From the NCBI GenBank assembly GCA_905480195.1, contig CAJQPN010000005.1:62001-126000 (forward strand): DNA of 64,000 bases, read 5' to 3'. The position numbers and the translations under genes were made by a program. Positions 1 through 9,253 of the stretch are shown here, in pieces; position 1 is the stretch's first letter; every line of letters begins with the position of its first letter. Below the pieces are notes generated by a model. The model did no database searches. It worked only from the letters and a program-made list of their open reading frames with translations, and was not told where the DNA came from. This DNA comes from an uncultured Acidimicrobiales bacterium (GTDB lineage Bacteria; Actinomycetota; Acidimicrobiia; Acidimicrobiales; Aldehydirespiratoraceae).

Positions 1-699
1 GACAGCCGCATTGTCGCCGAGTTCACCGATCTCGGCTGCGGTCTTGTGCACGATGCTGAGCACGCCGTCGACAAGGCGAACCGAACCACTACCGAAGTTA
101 GGGTCCGAGGAACGACGTTCGATCTCGGCACCGATGAACGGATCGTTCATGTCGAGTGCGTGGGCGTCTACCAGCACGTGAAGTCCGGCGCTGTCGCGAC
201 CGCGGACCTCGAGCCGATCGATTGCAGAAAGTGCCTGGTGGACCGACAGGAATGCTTCGAGCGCCCCTGCCGTTCGGAGGCCACCCGACAGTTCAGCGAC
301 GACCTCTGCAGCCCGAAGCCGGTCGCGGGTGATCGCCCACACACCATCGCGAACCGTGATGAGCGCGTGGTTCCGCCGTTCGAGTTCGGCGGTCGCGAGA
401 CCGCCGAACCGCTCGAGGCGTTCTTCTTCGGCGACAACTGCAGCAAGGATCTCGTCGCAGTGATGGACGAGCCTCGGCCCGAGACCGTCATCGGCGAGCA
501 TGAGCCGAAGGCCCGGAACACCCCGCAAGAGCCTGTCAGCCTCGGCGAGGCGGCGGCCGATATCGGTCAGCGCATCGTCTAGGTCGGTGGCCCCGGACAC
601 GAGCCGAACGGCCTGATCGGCCACGAGCGCGATGACAGCCTCTGCCGTTGGTGTCTCACGAGTCGATGGACGCCGGACAACGGCGATGATCCCGCACAC
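1..699 (-). CDS. glmS: Glutamine-fructose-6-phosphate aminotransferase, enlarged N-terminal domain (3' end outside window)
   Basis: The reverse strand reads VCGIIAVVRRPS from a GTG at 699, preceded by a GGGAGG Shine-Dalgarno. After removal of the initiator Met, Cys2 would be the N-terminal nucleophile of a class II glutamine amidotransferase. The second hallmark of GlmS, LEVRGRDSAGL, appears only from residue 163, whereas it starts near residue 23 in E. coli GlmS, so about 140 mostly helical-looking residues are inserted between them. GlmS makes glucosamine-6-phosphate from fructose-6-phosphate and glutamine, the first step towards UDP-GlcNAc. It lies directly downstream of glmM, which catalyses the next step. 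The ORF track missed it because it runs off the window edge. The SIS isomerase domains are not visible, so the family is inferred from the N-terminal domain and the neighbour. Confidence 0.82.
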   Translation of the reverse strand, partial: MCGIIAVVRRPSTRETPTAEAVIALVADQAVRLVSGATDLDDALTDIGRRLAEADRLLRGVPGLRLMLADDGLGPRLVHHCDEILAAVVAEEERLERFGGLATAELERRNHALITVRDGVWAITRDRLRAAEVVAELSGGLRTAGALEAFLSVHQALSAIDRLEVRGRDSAGLHVLVDAHALDMNDPFIGAEIERRSSDPNFGSGSVRLVDGVLSIVHKTAAEIGELGDNAAV

Positions 700-786
700 A
701 GGACGGTGCCTCCCAAGGCGAAGCGGTTGCGTCCGAGTCCCGCAACCGTGCTGATCAGTGTAGGACCGACATCCGGACGCACCCAG

Positions 787-2109
787 TCAGCCAAAGACTG
801 AATCGACCGCCGCCGCAAGGCCGTCAGCTTCCATCTGAGCCTCCGCGTCGGTTTCTGCCTCGACCATCACGCGGATGAGAGGCTCTGTGCCGGAGGATCG
901 GATCAAGACGCGGCCTCGGCCAGCCATCCGTGCGAGCGATGCATCGACGAATGGAGCCATCGGACCATCGACGTCGGCGGGCTGCGTCGCAACCCTGACG
1001 TTCTTCAGGACCTGGGGAAGACGGGTCATCGCAGCGGTTGCCAGCTCAGCAAGTGAACGACCGGAGCGAGCGACCACGTCAAGCAACTGCACGGCGGTGA
1101 GCAAACCATCACCGGTTGCAGCGAGCTCGCGAAAGATCACATGCCCGGACTGCTCGCCGCCGAGGGACAATTGCCTGGCATCGAGGGCCTCGAGCACATA
1201 GCGGTCGCCGACCTTGGTGTCGATGACCTCGATCCCGGCCGCCTCCATCGAACGACGAAAGCCGAGATTGGTCATCACCGTGACGACGACGGCATCTTGG
1301 ACGAGCGTTCCCCGCGCCTTTGCATCGAGCGCACACATCGCGATGATCTGATCGCCATCGACCAGCCCACCGGTGCCATCAATTGCGAGCACCCGGTCGG
1401 CATCGCCATCGAAGGCCACGCCGAGATGGGCGCCGTGCTCAACAACTGCCTCCTGCAGCGACTCGACATGCGTCGAGCCACATCCGGCGTTGATGTTGGT
1501 TCCGGTGGGCGTGGCGTGGATGAGCGTGACATCAGCTCCCAGCCGACGGAGTGCCTCGGGCGCAACCTCGAAGGCAGCACCATTGGCTGCATCGACCACG
1601 ACCCGTAGACCGCCGAGGCGTCGTCCCTGCAAGCTGGTGACCACGGCCGCAACGTGAGCCTCTACCGCAGCCGCGTGGGCATCGGTGATCTTGGGGCTCA
1701 CGAGAGCTTGTGGGCCGTCGAGGAATTCTTCGAAGCGGGCCTGAATCCGGTCTTGGACCGCGTCGCCGAGCTTGGTGCCGCCCGGAGCGAAGAATTTGAC
1801 CCCGTTGTCGTGCCACGGGTTGTGCGATGCAGAGATCATCGCGCCTGCCACCTGACGTTCGGCACACCACCGCGCGACCGCAGGCGTCGGGACCACGCCG
1901 AGATCGGTCGACGTTCCGCCGGCGTCGGCCACTCCCGCGTGCACGGCGGCAGCGAGATCAGCGCCGGACTGACGAGGATCCCGACCGACCGCAAAGGCGT
2001 TCATCCCGAGTTCCTCTGCGCCGGCCTGGGCGAGAGCGCGTACGGACGCGGCAGTAAGGTCGGTGCGGGCATCGCCGCGTATGCCGTCGGTACCGAAGCG
2101 GAGCCTCAC
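787..2109 (-). CDS. glmM: Phosphoglucosamine mutase
   Basis: The product is a 440-residue alpha-D-phosphohexomutase that converts glucosamine-6-phosphate to glucosamine-1-phosphate for cell-wall precursor synthesis in the cytoplasm. It opens with MRLRFGTDGIRG. The phosphoserine loop is ISASHNPWHDNG near residue 100, the Mg-binding loop is DGDADR, the sugar-binding loop is GGEQSGH, and the C-terminal phosphate-binding loop is RSSGTEPLIRVM. All four signatures of the GlmM family are present and the length is typical (about 445). The start codon is GTG. The glmS-like gene follows 87 bases downstream on the same strand, so two consecutive steps of UDP-GlcNAc synthesis are probably co-transcribed. 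Confidence 0.97.
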   Translation of the reverse strand: MRLRFGTDGIRGDARTDLTAASVRALAQAGAEELGMNAFAVGRDPRQSGADLAAAVHAGVADAGGTSTDLGVVPTPAVARWCAERQVAGAMISASHNPWHDNGVKFFAPGGTKLGDAVQDRIQARFEEFLDGPQALVSPKITDAHAAAVEAHVAAVVTSLQGRRLGGLRVVVDAANGAAFEVAPEALRRLGADVTLIHATPTGTNINAGCGSTHVESLQEAVVEHGAHLGVAFDGDADRVLAIDGTGGLVDGDQIIAMCALDAKARGTLVQDAVVVTVMTNLGFRRSMEAAGIEVIDTKVGDRYVLEALDARQLSLGGEQSGHVIFRELAATGDGLLTAVQLLDVVARSGRSLAELATAAMTRLPQVLKNVRVATQPADVDGPMAPFVDASLARMAGRGRVLIRSSGTEPLIRVMVEAETDAEAQMEADGLAAAVDSVFG

Positions 2110-2199
2110 GACACCATCATCGGTCGCAACGCACCGAGCCGTACAGACTGCGACCGCAAATGCGGAACTCGTTCTGTCATCGCAGCCCGGAGGCCGGAA

Positions 2200-2592
2200 C
2201 TAGCGCTTGCTGTACTGCGGGGCCTTGCGGGCCTTCTTGAGGCCGTACTTCTTGCTTTCCTTCTTCCGCGGATCACGGGTGAGAAAGCCGGCCTTTTTGA
2301 GCGAGTCGCGGCGTTCGCTGTCGAGTTCGACGAGCCCGCGAGCGATTCCAAGACGAAGGGCACCAGCTTGGCCTGTCGAACCGCCACCATGGATCGTCGC
2401 ATCAATGTCGTAGCTCTCGACTGTCTCCGTGATGGCGAGCGGCTCGAGCAGCGCTTCACGCTGGACTTTCGAAGGGAAGTACTCGTCGACGGGTCGACCG
2501 TTAACGGTGACGGCACCAGAGCCGGGCACGAAACGAACTCGAGCGACGGAGCGCTTACGGCGGCCGGTGGTCTGGCAAAGCGGTGCAGGCAT
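2200..2592 (-). CDS. rpsI: 30S ribosomal protein S9
   Basis: A 130-residue S9/uS9 protein ([17 protein letters not shown]...). It ends in the conserved basic tail KAPQYSKR that reaches the decoding P site. It follows rplM by 14 bases, the universal L13-S9 pair, so the two are co-transcribed. The full-length family pattern is intact. Confidence 0.98.
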   Translation of the reverse strand: MPAPLCQTTGRRKRSVARVRFVPGSGAVTVNGRPVDEYFPSKVQREALLEPLAITETVESYDIDATIHGGGSTGQAGALRLGIARGLVELDSERRDSLKKAGFLTRDPRKKESKKYGLKKARKAPQYSKR

Positions 2593-2606
2593 CGAACTAT
2601 TCCTCG

Positions 2607-3062
2607 TCAGGCGCGGGGCCGGTGGGCGGCGTGCGCGAACTCGAGCGGCTGGGGGTTTTGCGCCGCATGCGGGTGGGTCGGGCCGGCATAGACCTTCAAT
2701 TTGGAGATCTGGGCACGGCCGAGCCGGGTCTTGGGGATCATTCCACGAATGGTGTCCATCACTGCCTGGGCCGGCTTGCGAGCCATCTTCTCGGCGTAGG
2801 TCTCAGACTTGAGACCACCCGGGTAGCCGCTGTGCCGGTGGACGAGCTTTCGCTCAGCCTTGCCGGAGGTGAGCACCACCTTGTCGGCATTGACGATGAT
2901 GACGTGATCGCCCATGTCGATGTTGGGCGTGTAGGTGGCCTTGTGTTTGCCACGCAGGACGTTGGCGACCTCGGTGGCGAGGCGACCGAGCACCATGCCT
3001 TCGGCGTCGACAACGTGCCAGGAGCGCTGGATCTCGCTGGCCTTCGGGGTGTAGGTGGTCAC
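2607..3062 (-). CDS. rplM: 50S ribosomal protein L13
   Basis: A 151-residue L13/uL13 protein, an early assembly protein of the large subunit. It contains [27 protein letters not shown] and the [20 protein letters not shown] segment typical of the family. The C-terminus is a few residues longer than the usual 142-147. It is the first gene of the rplM-rpsI pair. It has its own candidate promoter between truA and rplM, so it may be expressed apart from the alpha operon. Confidence 0.98.
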   Translation of the reverse strand: MTTYTPKASEIQRSWHVVDAEGMVLGRLATEVANVLRGKHKATYTPNIDMGDHVIIVNADKVVLTSGKAERKLVHRHSGYPGGLKSETYAEKMARKPAQAVMDTIRGMIPKTRLGRAQISKLKVYAGPTHPHAAQNPQPLEFAHAAHRPRA

Positions 3063-3134
3063 GCTTCCTCCGCGGAAACTTCGAAAGATCTGACGGGCCT
3101 CGTGCCTCGCAAGCGCACGCAGGACCGACGGGCA

Positions 3135-3163
3135 AGCCTACGGGTACCGTCGGGGAACAACAA
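3135..3163 (-). promoter_or_regulatory. Candidate sigma70-type promoter for rplM-rpsI
   Basis: On the minus strand TTGTTG and TAGGCT are separated by exactly 17 bases in the 134-base gap between truA and rplM. The -10 keeps the TAnnnT pattern. The prediction rests on motif and placement only. Confidence 0.4.
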
Positions 3164-3196
3164 TCGTCTACGACGGGAAATGCGCACGCCCGCCGA

Positions 3197-3982
3197 TCAT
3201 GGGCGATAGATCGCCCGCATCAGTACGAGTCCGTGCGAGGGCGCAGGCGTCGGAACGACGGCTCGATCCATGGCACCGAGGGCGACGCTCATATCGGCGG
3301 CTTGCCGACGACCCCGACCAATCTCGACGAACATCCCAACGAGACTCCGGACCATCTGATGGGTGAAGGAATTTGCGGTGATGTCGAGATGCACGGCATC
3401 ACCGTGCCGGGACCACTCCGCCCACTCCACCCGTCTCACGAAGAACTCGTTCACCCTCGACTTGTTGCGTTTGGAGAAGCTGGTGAAATCGTGTTCGCCG
3501 AGGACTCGGTCGGCCGCCAGTTGCATCGGCGAGATCTCGAGCGGCTCCCGGACATGCCAGGCCCGATTGTGCAGCAACGGATCGGGTGTCGGCGTGTTGA
3601 TGATGTGGTAGCGGTAGTCGCGAGCGATACAGGAGAAACGGGCGTCGAAGTCCGGCGCCGCCTCGGCGACGTCGCGAACTGCGATGTGGGGGCTGAGGAG
3701 ACGGTTGAGCGCCCGCGTGAGGGCTTGCGCGTCGAAATGCGCTGCGTCGACGTCGAAACTCATGACCTGACCGCGGGCATGGACCCCGCGATCGGTGCGC
3801 CCTGCACACGTCGTTGGGGTTGGCTGGCGCAGAACGGTCGCGAGTGCGCGCTCGATGTCATCTTGGACCGTGCGAACGTCGGGATTGGTGGCAAAACCAT
3901 GGAAGGGGGTCCCGTCGTAGGCAACCGTCATTCGAGCGCGGACGTGCCCGGCAGGAGGTGGAGCGGCGACTCGAAGGGTCAT
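3197..3982 (-). CDS. truA: tRNA pseudouridine(38-40) synthase TruA
   Basis: A 261-residue enzyme that isomerises uridines 38-40 in the tRNA anticodon stem-loop. The catalytic aspartate lies in CAGRTDRGVHARGQV near residue 60. The YDGTPFHGFATNPDVRTVQDDIERAL opening and the C-terminal FTHQMVRSLVGMFVEIGRG motif are classic TruA. It follows rplQ after a strong terminator. This is the usual alpha-operon neighbour order (rplQ-truA-rplM-rpsI) in actinobacteria. Confidence 0.96.
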   Translation of the reverse strand: MTLRVAAPPPAGHVRARMTVAYDGTPFHGFATNPDVRTVQDDIERALATVLRQPTPTTCAGRTDRGVHARGQVMSFDVDAAHFDAQALTRALNRLLSPHIAVRDVAEAAPDFDARFSCIARDYRYHIINTPTPDPLLHNRAWHVREPLEISPMQLAADRVLGEHDFTSFSKRNKSRVNEFFVRRVEWAEWSRHGDAVHLDITANSFTHQMVRSLVGMFVEIGRGRRQAADMSVALGAMDRAVVPTPAPSHGLVLMRAIYRP

Positions 3983-4088
3983 GCCGTCAGGCTAGAGGTG
4001 TGGTGCCTACGCCGGCAGAGGGCCGGAGCCGCCTGCTCTGCGTACCGAATGCAACCCCCGCTCGGCGTTCATGGGGCGAATACCCTCC

Positions 4089-4124
4089 AAAACGGCGAGA
4101 CGCCCCTCCGAAGAGGGGCGTCTC
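4089..4124 (-). terminator. Intrinsic terminator after rplQ
   Basis: A perfect 12-bp stem, GAGACGCCCCTC/GAGGGGCGTCTC, is closed in the minus-strand RNA by a UUCG tetraloop and followed by GCCGUUUU. It lies 27 bases beyond the rplQ stop and ends the long S10-spc-alpha transcript before truA. Confidence 0.85.
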
Positions 4125-4150
4125 GATCAGCGTTCTGGGCGTGGCGTCGA

Positions 4151-4504
4151 TCAGACCAATTCGATCCGGGCCATCGGGGCGTTGTCGCCGGACCGCGGGT
4201 CGAGCTTGATGATGCGGGTGTAGCCACCGGCGCGGTCCTCGTAGCGAGGGCCGATCTCGTCGAACAGCTTGGTGGCCATCTCGCGATCGCGAAGAAACTT
4301 CACGACCTCGCGGTGGTTGTGAACCCCACCCTTCTTGGCCTTGGTGATCATCTTCTCGGCTATCGGGCGCAGGGCCTTCGCCTTGGCTTCCGTGGTGTTG
4401 ATGCCCTCAGCGGCAATGAGCGACGCAACCATGTTGGCCATCATGGCCTTCTGGTGAGCTGCGCTGCCGCCGAAGCGTTTACCTTTGCGGGGACGTGCAG
4501 GCAT
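4151..4504 (-). CDS. rplQ: 50S ribosomal protein L17
   Basis: A 117-residue L17/bL17 protein ([30 protein letters not shown]). The length matches the family. It is the last gene of the alpha operon, 2 bases after rpoA, and is followed by a UUCG-capped terminator. Confidence 0.98.
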   Translation of the reverse strand: MPARPRKGKRFGGSAAHQKAMMANMVASLIAAEGINTTEAKAKALRPIAEKMITKAKKGGVHNHREVVKFLRDREMATKLFDEIGPRYEDRAGGYTRIIKLDPRSGDNAPMARIELV

Positions 4505-4506
4505 GA

Positions 4507-5445
4507 TCAGTCTCGATTCCGCAGCGAGAGTCCTCGCTCGTCAAGCTTCTCGATGACCTCGTCGAGGCTCTTCTGACCGAAGTTGGTGATCGCCAAAAGG
4601 TCGTCCTCGCTCTTTTGCAGCAACTCACCGACGGTGTTGACCTGCGCACGCTTGAGGCAGTTGCGGGGTCGCTCCGACAGTTCGAGGTCTTCGATGGGAA
4701 GTTCCATGTCGGGACCACCCGACGAGGCCTGAACAGCTTCGCCGAGCTCGAGACCCTGCGGTTCGTCGCTGATCTCCTCGACGAGCTGCACCAGCGCCCG
4801 GAGGGTTCCACCGGCAGAGGCGAGCGCTTCGCGGGGACTGATCGAGCCGTCGGTTTCGATCTCGAGCACGAGACGATCAAAGTCGTTTGACTGCTCAACA
4901 CGTGTCGCCTCGACTTGGAAGCTCACCCGGCGGACGGGCGAGTAAATCGAGTCGATCGGGATGACACCGATCGTCGAGCTGGTGTTGTTCTTGTCAGCTG
5001 AGACATAACCACGGCCAACCTGAACGGTGAGATCGATGGCGAGACGCCCCTTGCCGTTGAGTGTGGCGATCGGAAGGTCAGCGTTGAGGATGTCTACGTC
5101 GGGGTGCGGCTGGATGTCGGCGGCGGTGACATCAGCCGGACCTCGCGCATCGAGACGCAGCGTGACGGGCTCATCGCTGTGAACCACGAGGACCAAGTCC
5201 TTGAGGTTCAGGATCACGTCGGTGACGTCTTGAGCAACACCCGTGATGGTGTCGAACTCGTGAAGAACATCATCGAAGCGAACCTGGGTGACGGCAGCAC
5301 CCGGGATCGATGAAAGGAGCGTGCGACGAAGCGAATTGCCGATCGTGTGCCCGAAACCGGGTTCGAGCGGGCCGATCGCGAAACGCTGGAGGTTGCCCTC
5401 AGCTTCGTCAATCGCTTCGACGGTGGGACGCTGGATAACAAGCAT
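4507..5445 (-). CDS. rpoA: DNA-directed RNA polymerase alpha subunit
   Basis: A 312-residue alpha subunit. The N-terminal assembly domain carries [25 protein letters not shown]. The C-terminal domain (about residues 250-305) carries [39 protein letters not shown], which binds UP elements and activators. The alpha dimer seeds polymerase assembly. The gene lies between rpsD and rplQ as in the canonical alpha operon and is complete at both ends. Confidence 0.98.
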   Translation of the reverse strand: MLVIQRPTVEAIDEAEGNLQRFAIGPLEPGFGHTIGNSLRRTLLSSIPGAAVTQVRFDDVLHEFDTITGVAQDVTDVILNLKDLVLVVHSDEPVTLRLDARGPADVTAADIQPHPDVDILNADLPIATLNGKGRLAIDLTVQVGRGYVSADKNNTSSTIGVIPIDSIYSPVRRVSFQVEATRVEQSNDFDRLVLEIETDGSISPREALASAGGTLRALVQLVEEISDEPQGLELGEAVQASSGGPDMELPIEDLELSERPRNCLKRAQVNTVGELLQKSEDDLLAITNFGQKSLDEVIEKLDERGLSLRNRD

Positions 5446-5456
5446 CGGTACCTCTG

Positions 5457-6071
5457 CTACTTCGAGTAGAGCTCGACGATGAGCTGTTCGCGGACGGGGA
5501 TGTCGATCTGCTCACGAATGGGCAGCTCGAGTACGGTGATCTCGAACTGCTCATTGCGGGACAGCCACGCCGGGGGCTGGCGGTCGAGCACGTCAAGATT
5601 CCATTGGACCACAGTGAAGTCGCGGGCGGCGGGGCGAAGTTCGATGACGTCGCCTTTTCGCACGCGGTAACTCGGGATGTCGACCCGACGACCGTTGACG
5701 TTGAGGTGGCCGTGGCCCACGAACTGACGCGCCTGCGGGCGGGTAGCGGCCCAGCCAGCGCGGTACACGACGTTGTCGAGACGAAGCTCAAGGAAACGAA
5801 GCATGTTCTCGCCGGTGACACCCTGACGCCTCGAGGCCTCGGCGAAGATGTTGCGGAACTGGCGTTCGGTAAGGCCGTAGCTAAAACGAGCTTTCTGCTT
5901 TTCCTGAAGCTGCACGAGGTACTCGCTGACCGAGCCGCGGCGACGGGAACGACCGTGCTCACCCGGCGGGTAGGGACGCTTGTCGAGCGCGATGGTCTCG
6001 CCCTTCGTGCCCCAGATGTTGGTGCCTAGCCGACGCGAAACGCGCGCCCGGGGTCCGGTGTAGCGGGACAT
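5457..6071 (-). CDS. rpsD: 30S ribosomal protein S4 (cysteine-free form)
   Basis: A 204-residue S4/uS4 protein. I chose the ATG at 6071 (MSRYTGPRARVSRR) over the longer track start because it gives the family N-terminus and lies one base after the rpsK stop. The N-terminal domain has no zinc-binding cysteines, so this is the C-minus form. The S4 RNA-binding domain (ENMLRFLELRLDNVVYRAGWAATRPQARQFVGHGHLNVNG) is intact. S4 nucleates small-subunit assembly. Confidence 0.97.
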   Translation of the reverse strand: MSRYTGPRARVSRRLGTNIWGTKGETIALDKRPYPPGEHGRSRRRGSVSEYLVQLQEKQKARFSYGLTERQFRNIFAEASRRQGVTGENMLRFLELRLDNVVYRAGWAATRPQARQFVGHGHLNVNGRRVDIPSYRVRKGDVIELRPAARDFTVVQWNLDVLDRQPPAWLSRNEQFEITVLELPIREQIDIPVREQLIVELYSK

Positions 6072-6072
6072 G

Positions 6073-6462
6073 TCAGGCCCTCCGACGCTTGTTGAGACGG
6101 CAGCCATTGTGCGGGATCGGCGTGCAGTCTTTGATACCTGTCACCTCGATGCCGGCCTGCTGAATCGAACGGATCGCAGTCTCTCGGCCCGAACCGGGGC
6201 CCTTGACCTGTACGTCGACCTTGCGAACGCCGTGCTCCATCGCCCGGCGAGCAGCCTGCTCGGCTGCCATCTGGGCTGCGTACGGGGTCGACTTGCGCGA
6301 CCCCTTGAAGCCGACGTTGCCTGCCGACGCCCAGGCGATCACGTCGCCGCGCTGGTCAGTGATCGAGATGATCGTGTTGTTGAACGAACTCTTGATGTGC
6401 GCCACGCCGTGCGGGACATTTTTGCTGCCGCGCCGACGGCGCGGGCTGGAAGGAGTAGCCAT
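6073..6462 (-). CDS. rpsK: 30S ribosomal protein S11
   Basis: A 129-residue S11/uS11 protein on the platform of the small subunit. It shows [46 protein letters not shown] and the C-terminal [15 protein letters not shown]. It lies between rpsM and rpsD with nearly abutting reading frames. Confidence 0.98.
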   Translation of the reverse strand: MATPSSPRRRRGSKNVPHGVAHIKSSFNNTIISITDQRGDVIAWASAGNVGFKGSRKSTPYAAQMAAEQAARRAMEHGVRKVDVQVKGPGSGRETAIRSIQQAGIEVTGIKDCTPIPHNGCRLNKRRRA

Positions 6463-6467
6463 GATCC

Positions 6468-6836
6468 TTACTTCTTCTTACCGGCAACGGTCTTCTTCGG
6501 ACCTTTGCGCGTTCGTGCGTTGGTATGGGTGCGCTGGCCACGAACCGGAAGGCCGCGGCGGTGGCGGAGACCCTGATAGCAGCCGATCTCCATCTTGCGC
6601 TTGATGTCCTGGGACACTTCGCGGCGCAAATCACCTTCGACCCGGACCTCAGCGTCGATGAACGAGCGCAGCTTGGCAACCTCGTCTTCGGTGAGGTCCC
6701 GAACTCGCGTCGTGGCCGCGATGCCGGTGGCTTCGCAGATATCGATCGCAGTCTTGCGACCGACGCCGTAGATGTAGGTGAGGCTGATGCCCACCTGCTT
6801 TTCGCGCGGGATGTCCACGCCACTGATACGTGCCAT
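6468..6836 (-). CDS. rpsM: 30S ribosomal protein S13
   Basis: A 122-residue S13/uS13 protein at the subunit interface. The ATG at 6836 ([26 protein letters not shown]) was chosen over the track start at 6893, which would add 19 unrelated residues and overlap rpmJ. It begins 1 base after the rpmJ stop. The basic C-terminal tail ([11 protein letters not shown]) is present. Confidence 0.97.
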   Translation of the reverse strand: MARISGVDIPREKQVGISLTYIYGVGRKTAIDICEATGIAATTRVRDLTEDEVAKLRSFIDAEVRVEGDLRREVSQDIKRKMEIGCYQGLRHRRGLPVRGQRTHTNARTRKGPKKTVAGKKK

Positions 6837-6837
6837 T

Positions 6838-6951
6838 TCAGCCTTGCCTCTGCTTGTGACGGGGGTTTTCGCAGATGACCATGACGCGGCCATGGCGACG
6901 AATCACCTTGCACTTGTCACAGATCTTCTTGACGCTGGGTCGAACCTTCAT
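6838..6951 (-). CDS. rpmJ: 50S ribosomal protein L36 (zinc-binding form)
   Basis: A 37-residue protein, [37 protein letters not shown], encoded at the end of a longer track ORF. The CxxC...C...H ligands of the C-plus L36 form are all present. It lies between infA and rpsM, the standard position. Confidence 0.97.
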   Translation of the reverse strand: MKVRPSVKKICDKCKVIRRHGRVMVICENPRHKQRQG

Positions 6952-6961
6952 GATGGGAGAA

Positions 6962-7207
6962 CTACTTGTAGCGGTAGGTGATACGACCTCGCTGGAGGTC
7001 GTAGGGGGTGAGCTCAACCTGGACGCGATCGCCGGGCAGGATACGGATGTAATGCATGCGCATCTTTCCGCTGATGTGGGCGAGCACCTCATGACCGTTC
7101 TCAAGTTCAACCCGAAACATTGCGTTCGGGAGTGACTCGGTAACGGCCCCTTCGAGGACGATTGCGTCTTCCTTGGGCTTTGGCAGGGCGTTTCCTCCTG
7201 GAAACAT
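6962..7207 (-). CDS. infA: Translation initiation factor IF-1
   Basis: An OB-fold protein that occupies the A site during initiation. The family core ([64 protein letters not shown]) is intact. The start is uncertain. The ATG at 7207 (81 residues, GAGG spaced by 6) adds MFPGGNA, which is encoded by a sequence that itself contains AGGAGG. A CTG at 7186, spaced by 7 from that AGGAGG, would give [13 protein letters not shown] and 74 residues, the usual IF-1 length. I list the ATG form and flag the CTG. No methionine aminopeptidase gene lies between adk and infA. Confidence 0.95.
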   Translation of the reverse strand: MFPGGNALPKPKEDAIVLEGAVTESLPNAMFRVELENGHEVLAHISGKMRMHYIRILPGDRVQVELTPYDLQRGRITYRYK

Positions 7208-7296
7208 GCGATTCCTCGATGGAACCGCTGGTGGTTTTCGTCTTAGGCCAAACGACAACGCTACCGGAGATTGCGATGTCGACCAACCCTTCCCGG

Positions 7297-7869
7297 CTAT
7301 GCCAGACGAGACGAGATGACTTCCTCGAGGCGAGCAAAGACATCGTCTTCCTCACCAAGGCCGTCGACCGAGACCAACAGGCCCCGTTCGTCGAACCAGT
7401 CGAGTAGAGGTGCCGTCTCTTGGTCATAGAGACCGAGACGGCGAACGATGGCTTCTTCAGTGTCGTCTTCACGACCTCTGGCCATCATTCGATGGGTGAC
7501 TTCCTCGACGGGGACGTCGAGGTTGATTGCGATAGTCAGCGCCTGGCCGAGGCCGGCCAGCATGGCTTCGAGCCCGTTGGCCTGCTCGGCGGTGCGAGGG
7601 AAGCCGTCGAGCAGCACCCCGCCAGCGACGACGTCGTCCTTGCCGATGCGCTCCTGAACGAGCGGGATCATGATGTCGTCGCCGACGAGACCCCCTGCGT
7701 TCATGATGCCAGCAGCTTGCTGGCCCAGTTCGGTCCCTTCCGCGACCGCAGCGCGAAGGACGTCACCGGTCGAAAGGTGAACACAGCCATACCGCTCGGC
7801 GATCCGCCCCGACTGCGTACCCTTACCCGATCCCTGACGGCCCAGAATGACCATGCGGAGCGCAGTCAC
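7297..7869 (-). CDS. adk: Adenylate kinase
   Basis: A 190-residue enzyme interconverting ATP + AMP and 2 ADP. The P-loop is [10 protein letters not shown] near residue 10. The AMP-binding segment is [12 protein letters not shown], and the family signature is [11 protein letters not shown]. It has the short LID without a zinc finger. The start is GTG at 7869, overlapping the secY stop as GTGA. An ATG five codons later lacks a ribosome-binding site. Confidence 0.96.
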   Translation of the reverse strand: MTALRMVILGRQGSGKGTQSGRIAERYGCVHLSTGDVLRAAVAEGTELGQQAAGIMNAGGLVGDDIMIPLVQERIGKDDVVAGGVLLDGFPRTAEQANGLEAMLAGLGQALTIAINLDVPVEEVTHRMMARGREDDTEEAIVRRLGLYDQETAPLLDWFDERGLLVSVDGLGEEDDVFARLEEVISSRLA

Positions 7870-9194
7870 TTCAGGAAGCCTTCGTAGTTCCGCATCATCA
7901 GCTGGCTGTCGATCTGCTTCATGGTCTCGAGCGCCACACCCGAGGCGATCAGCAGCGAAATACCGCCGAAGGCGAAGCCGCCAGCGCCAGCGCCAGCGCC
8001 AGATTGCGAATCAGTGCCGATTGTGACTGCGATGAGAATCGACGGCACGAGAGCTACGGCTGCGATGAACATCGCGCCCGGGAACGTGATACGCGACAGA
8101 ATGCGGGCGAGATAGGCCTCGGTCTGTTGACCGGGGCGGATACCCGGAATGAAGCCGCCCTGCTTGCGGATCGTGTCAGCCTGCTTCGCCGGGTCGAACT
8201 GGATCGCGGTGTAGAAGTACGCGAATCCGACGATCATCAAGCCAAAGACCGTCAGGTAGACCGGCGACGTCGGGTTCGCTAGGTGGTTGTCGACCCATCG
8301 CTGGATCGATCCACCGATGCCGCCGTCCGGCAGGGCTACCGCAATCAAGTTCGGAAGGTACAGAACCGAACTGGCGAAGATGATCGGGATCACACCGCTC
8401 TGGTTGACCTTCAGCGGGATGTAGGTCGACTGGCCGCCGTACATGCGACGCCCGACGACTCGCTTGGCGAACTGCACGGGAATTCGACGCTGACCTTGCT
8501 CGATGAACACGATGCCGACGAGCAGAAGGACTGCCACAGCGATCAGGATGGCGAGCGCGAGCGTGCCGTTCTCGGCCTGCACGAGCGATCCCTGAGCGGG
8601 CAGTGTCGAGACGACCGAGGTGAAGATCAGCAGCGACATGCCGTTGCCGATGCCGCGCTGGGTGATGAGTTCGCCCATCCACATGAGCAACGCTGTTCCG
8701 GTGGTTAGGGTGAGAACCACCACGAAGACGCTCCAGGCGCCAAAGTTCTGAATAAGCCGGAGTTCACCGCCGACGAGACCACCGCCGTTGAACAAGAAGG
8801 CGAACGACGTCGACTGCACGACCGCAATCGTGATCGTGAGATAGCGGGTCCACTGGGTGATCTTGCGCTGACCGACTGCCCCCTGCTGCTGCCACTCCTC
8901 GATCTTGGGGATTACGACACCGAGGATCTGCATGATGATCGACGCAGTGATGTACGGCATGATGCCGAGCGCGAAGATTGACAGCTGGGTAAGCGCACCG
9001 CCCGAGAACAGCTGAACGAATCCAAGGATTCCACCTTCGTTCGCTTGGTCGCGAAGAAGCTGCACCGCTTCGATATCAACACCCGGTGCCGGCACGAACG
9101 CGCCCAACCGATAGACGCCGATGATCATGAGGGTGAACAGGATCTTGCCCCGCAGGTCGGCGACCTTGAAGATGTTCAGAACTCGTTGAAGCAC
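7866..9194 (-). CDS. secY: Preprotein translocase subunit SecY
   Basis: A 442-residue, ten-helix channel subunit of the Sec translocon in the cytoplasmic membrane. The opening KVADLRGKILFTLMIIGVYRLGAFVPAPGVD, the GIMPYITASIIMQIL helix and the GIRPGQQTEAYLARILSRIT loop are typical. The start is GTG. It follows rplO and overlaps adk, the normal end of the spc operon. SecE, its partner, is encoded at 45.3-45.6 kb. Confidence 0.98.
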   Translation of the reverse strand: MLQRVLNIFKVADLRGKILFTLMIIGVYRLGAFVPAPGVDIEAVQLLRDQANEGGILGFVQLFSGGALTQLSIFALGIMPYITASIIMQILGVVIPKIEEWQQQGAVGQRKITQWTRYLTITIAVVQSTSFAFLFNGGGLVGGELRLIQNFGAWSVFVVVLTLTTGTALLMWMGELITQRGIGNGMSLLIFTSVVSTLPAQGSLVQAENGTLALAILIAVAVLLLVGIVFIEQGQRRIPVQFAKRVVGRRMYGGQSTYIPLKVNQSGVIPIIFASSVLYLPNLIAVALPDGGIGGSIQRWVDNHLANPTSPVYLTVFGLMIVGFAYFYTAIQFDPAKQADTIRKQGGFIPGIRPGQQTEAYLARILSRITFPGAMFIAAVALVPSILIAVTIGTDSQSGAGAGAGGFAFGGISLLIASGVALETMKQIDSQLMMRNYEGFLK

Positions 9195-9253
9195 GTGACG
9201 CTCCCGGAGCGCTCAGACGATCGATATGGGCGCCCGCAGACGCCGACAATCGA

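Noticed and set aside
46-582. Plus-strand ORF at the window start
   Set aside because: The minus strand encodes the GlmS N-terminal domain in this interval, with MCGII and RGxDSAG motifs; the plus ORF is its shadow.
3233-4576. 447-codon plus-strand ORF
   Set aside because: It runs antisense across truA, a terminator and rplQ; no protein-family pattern.
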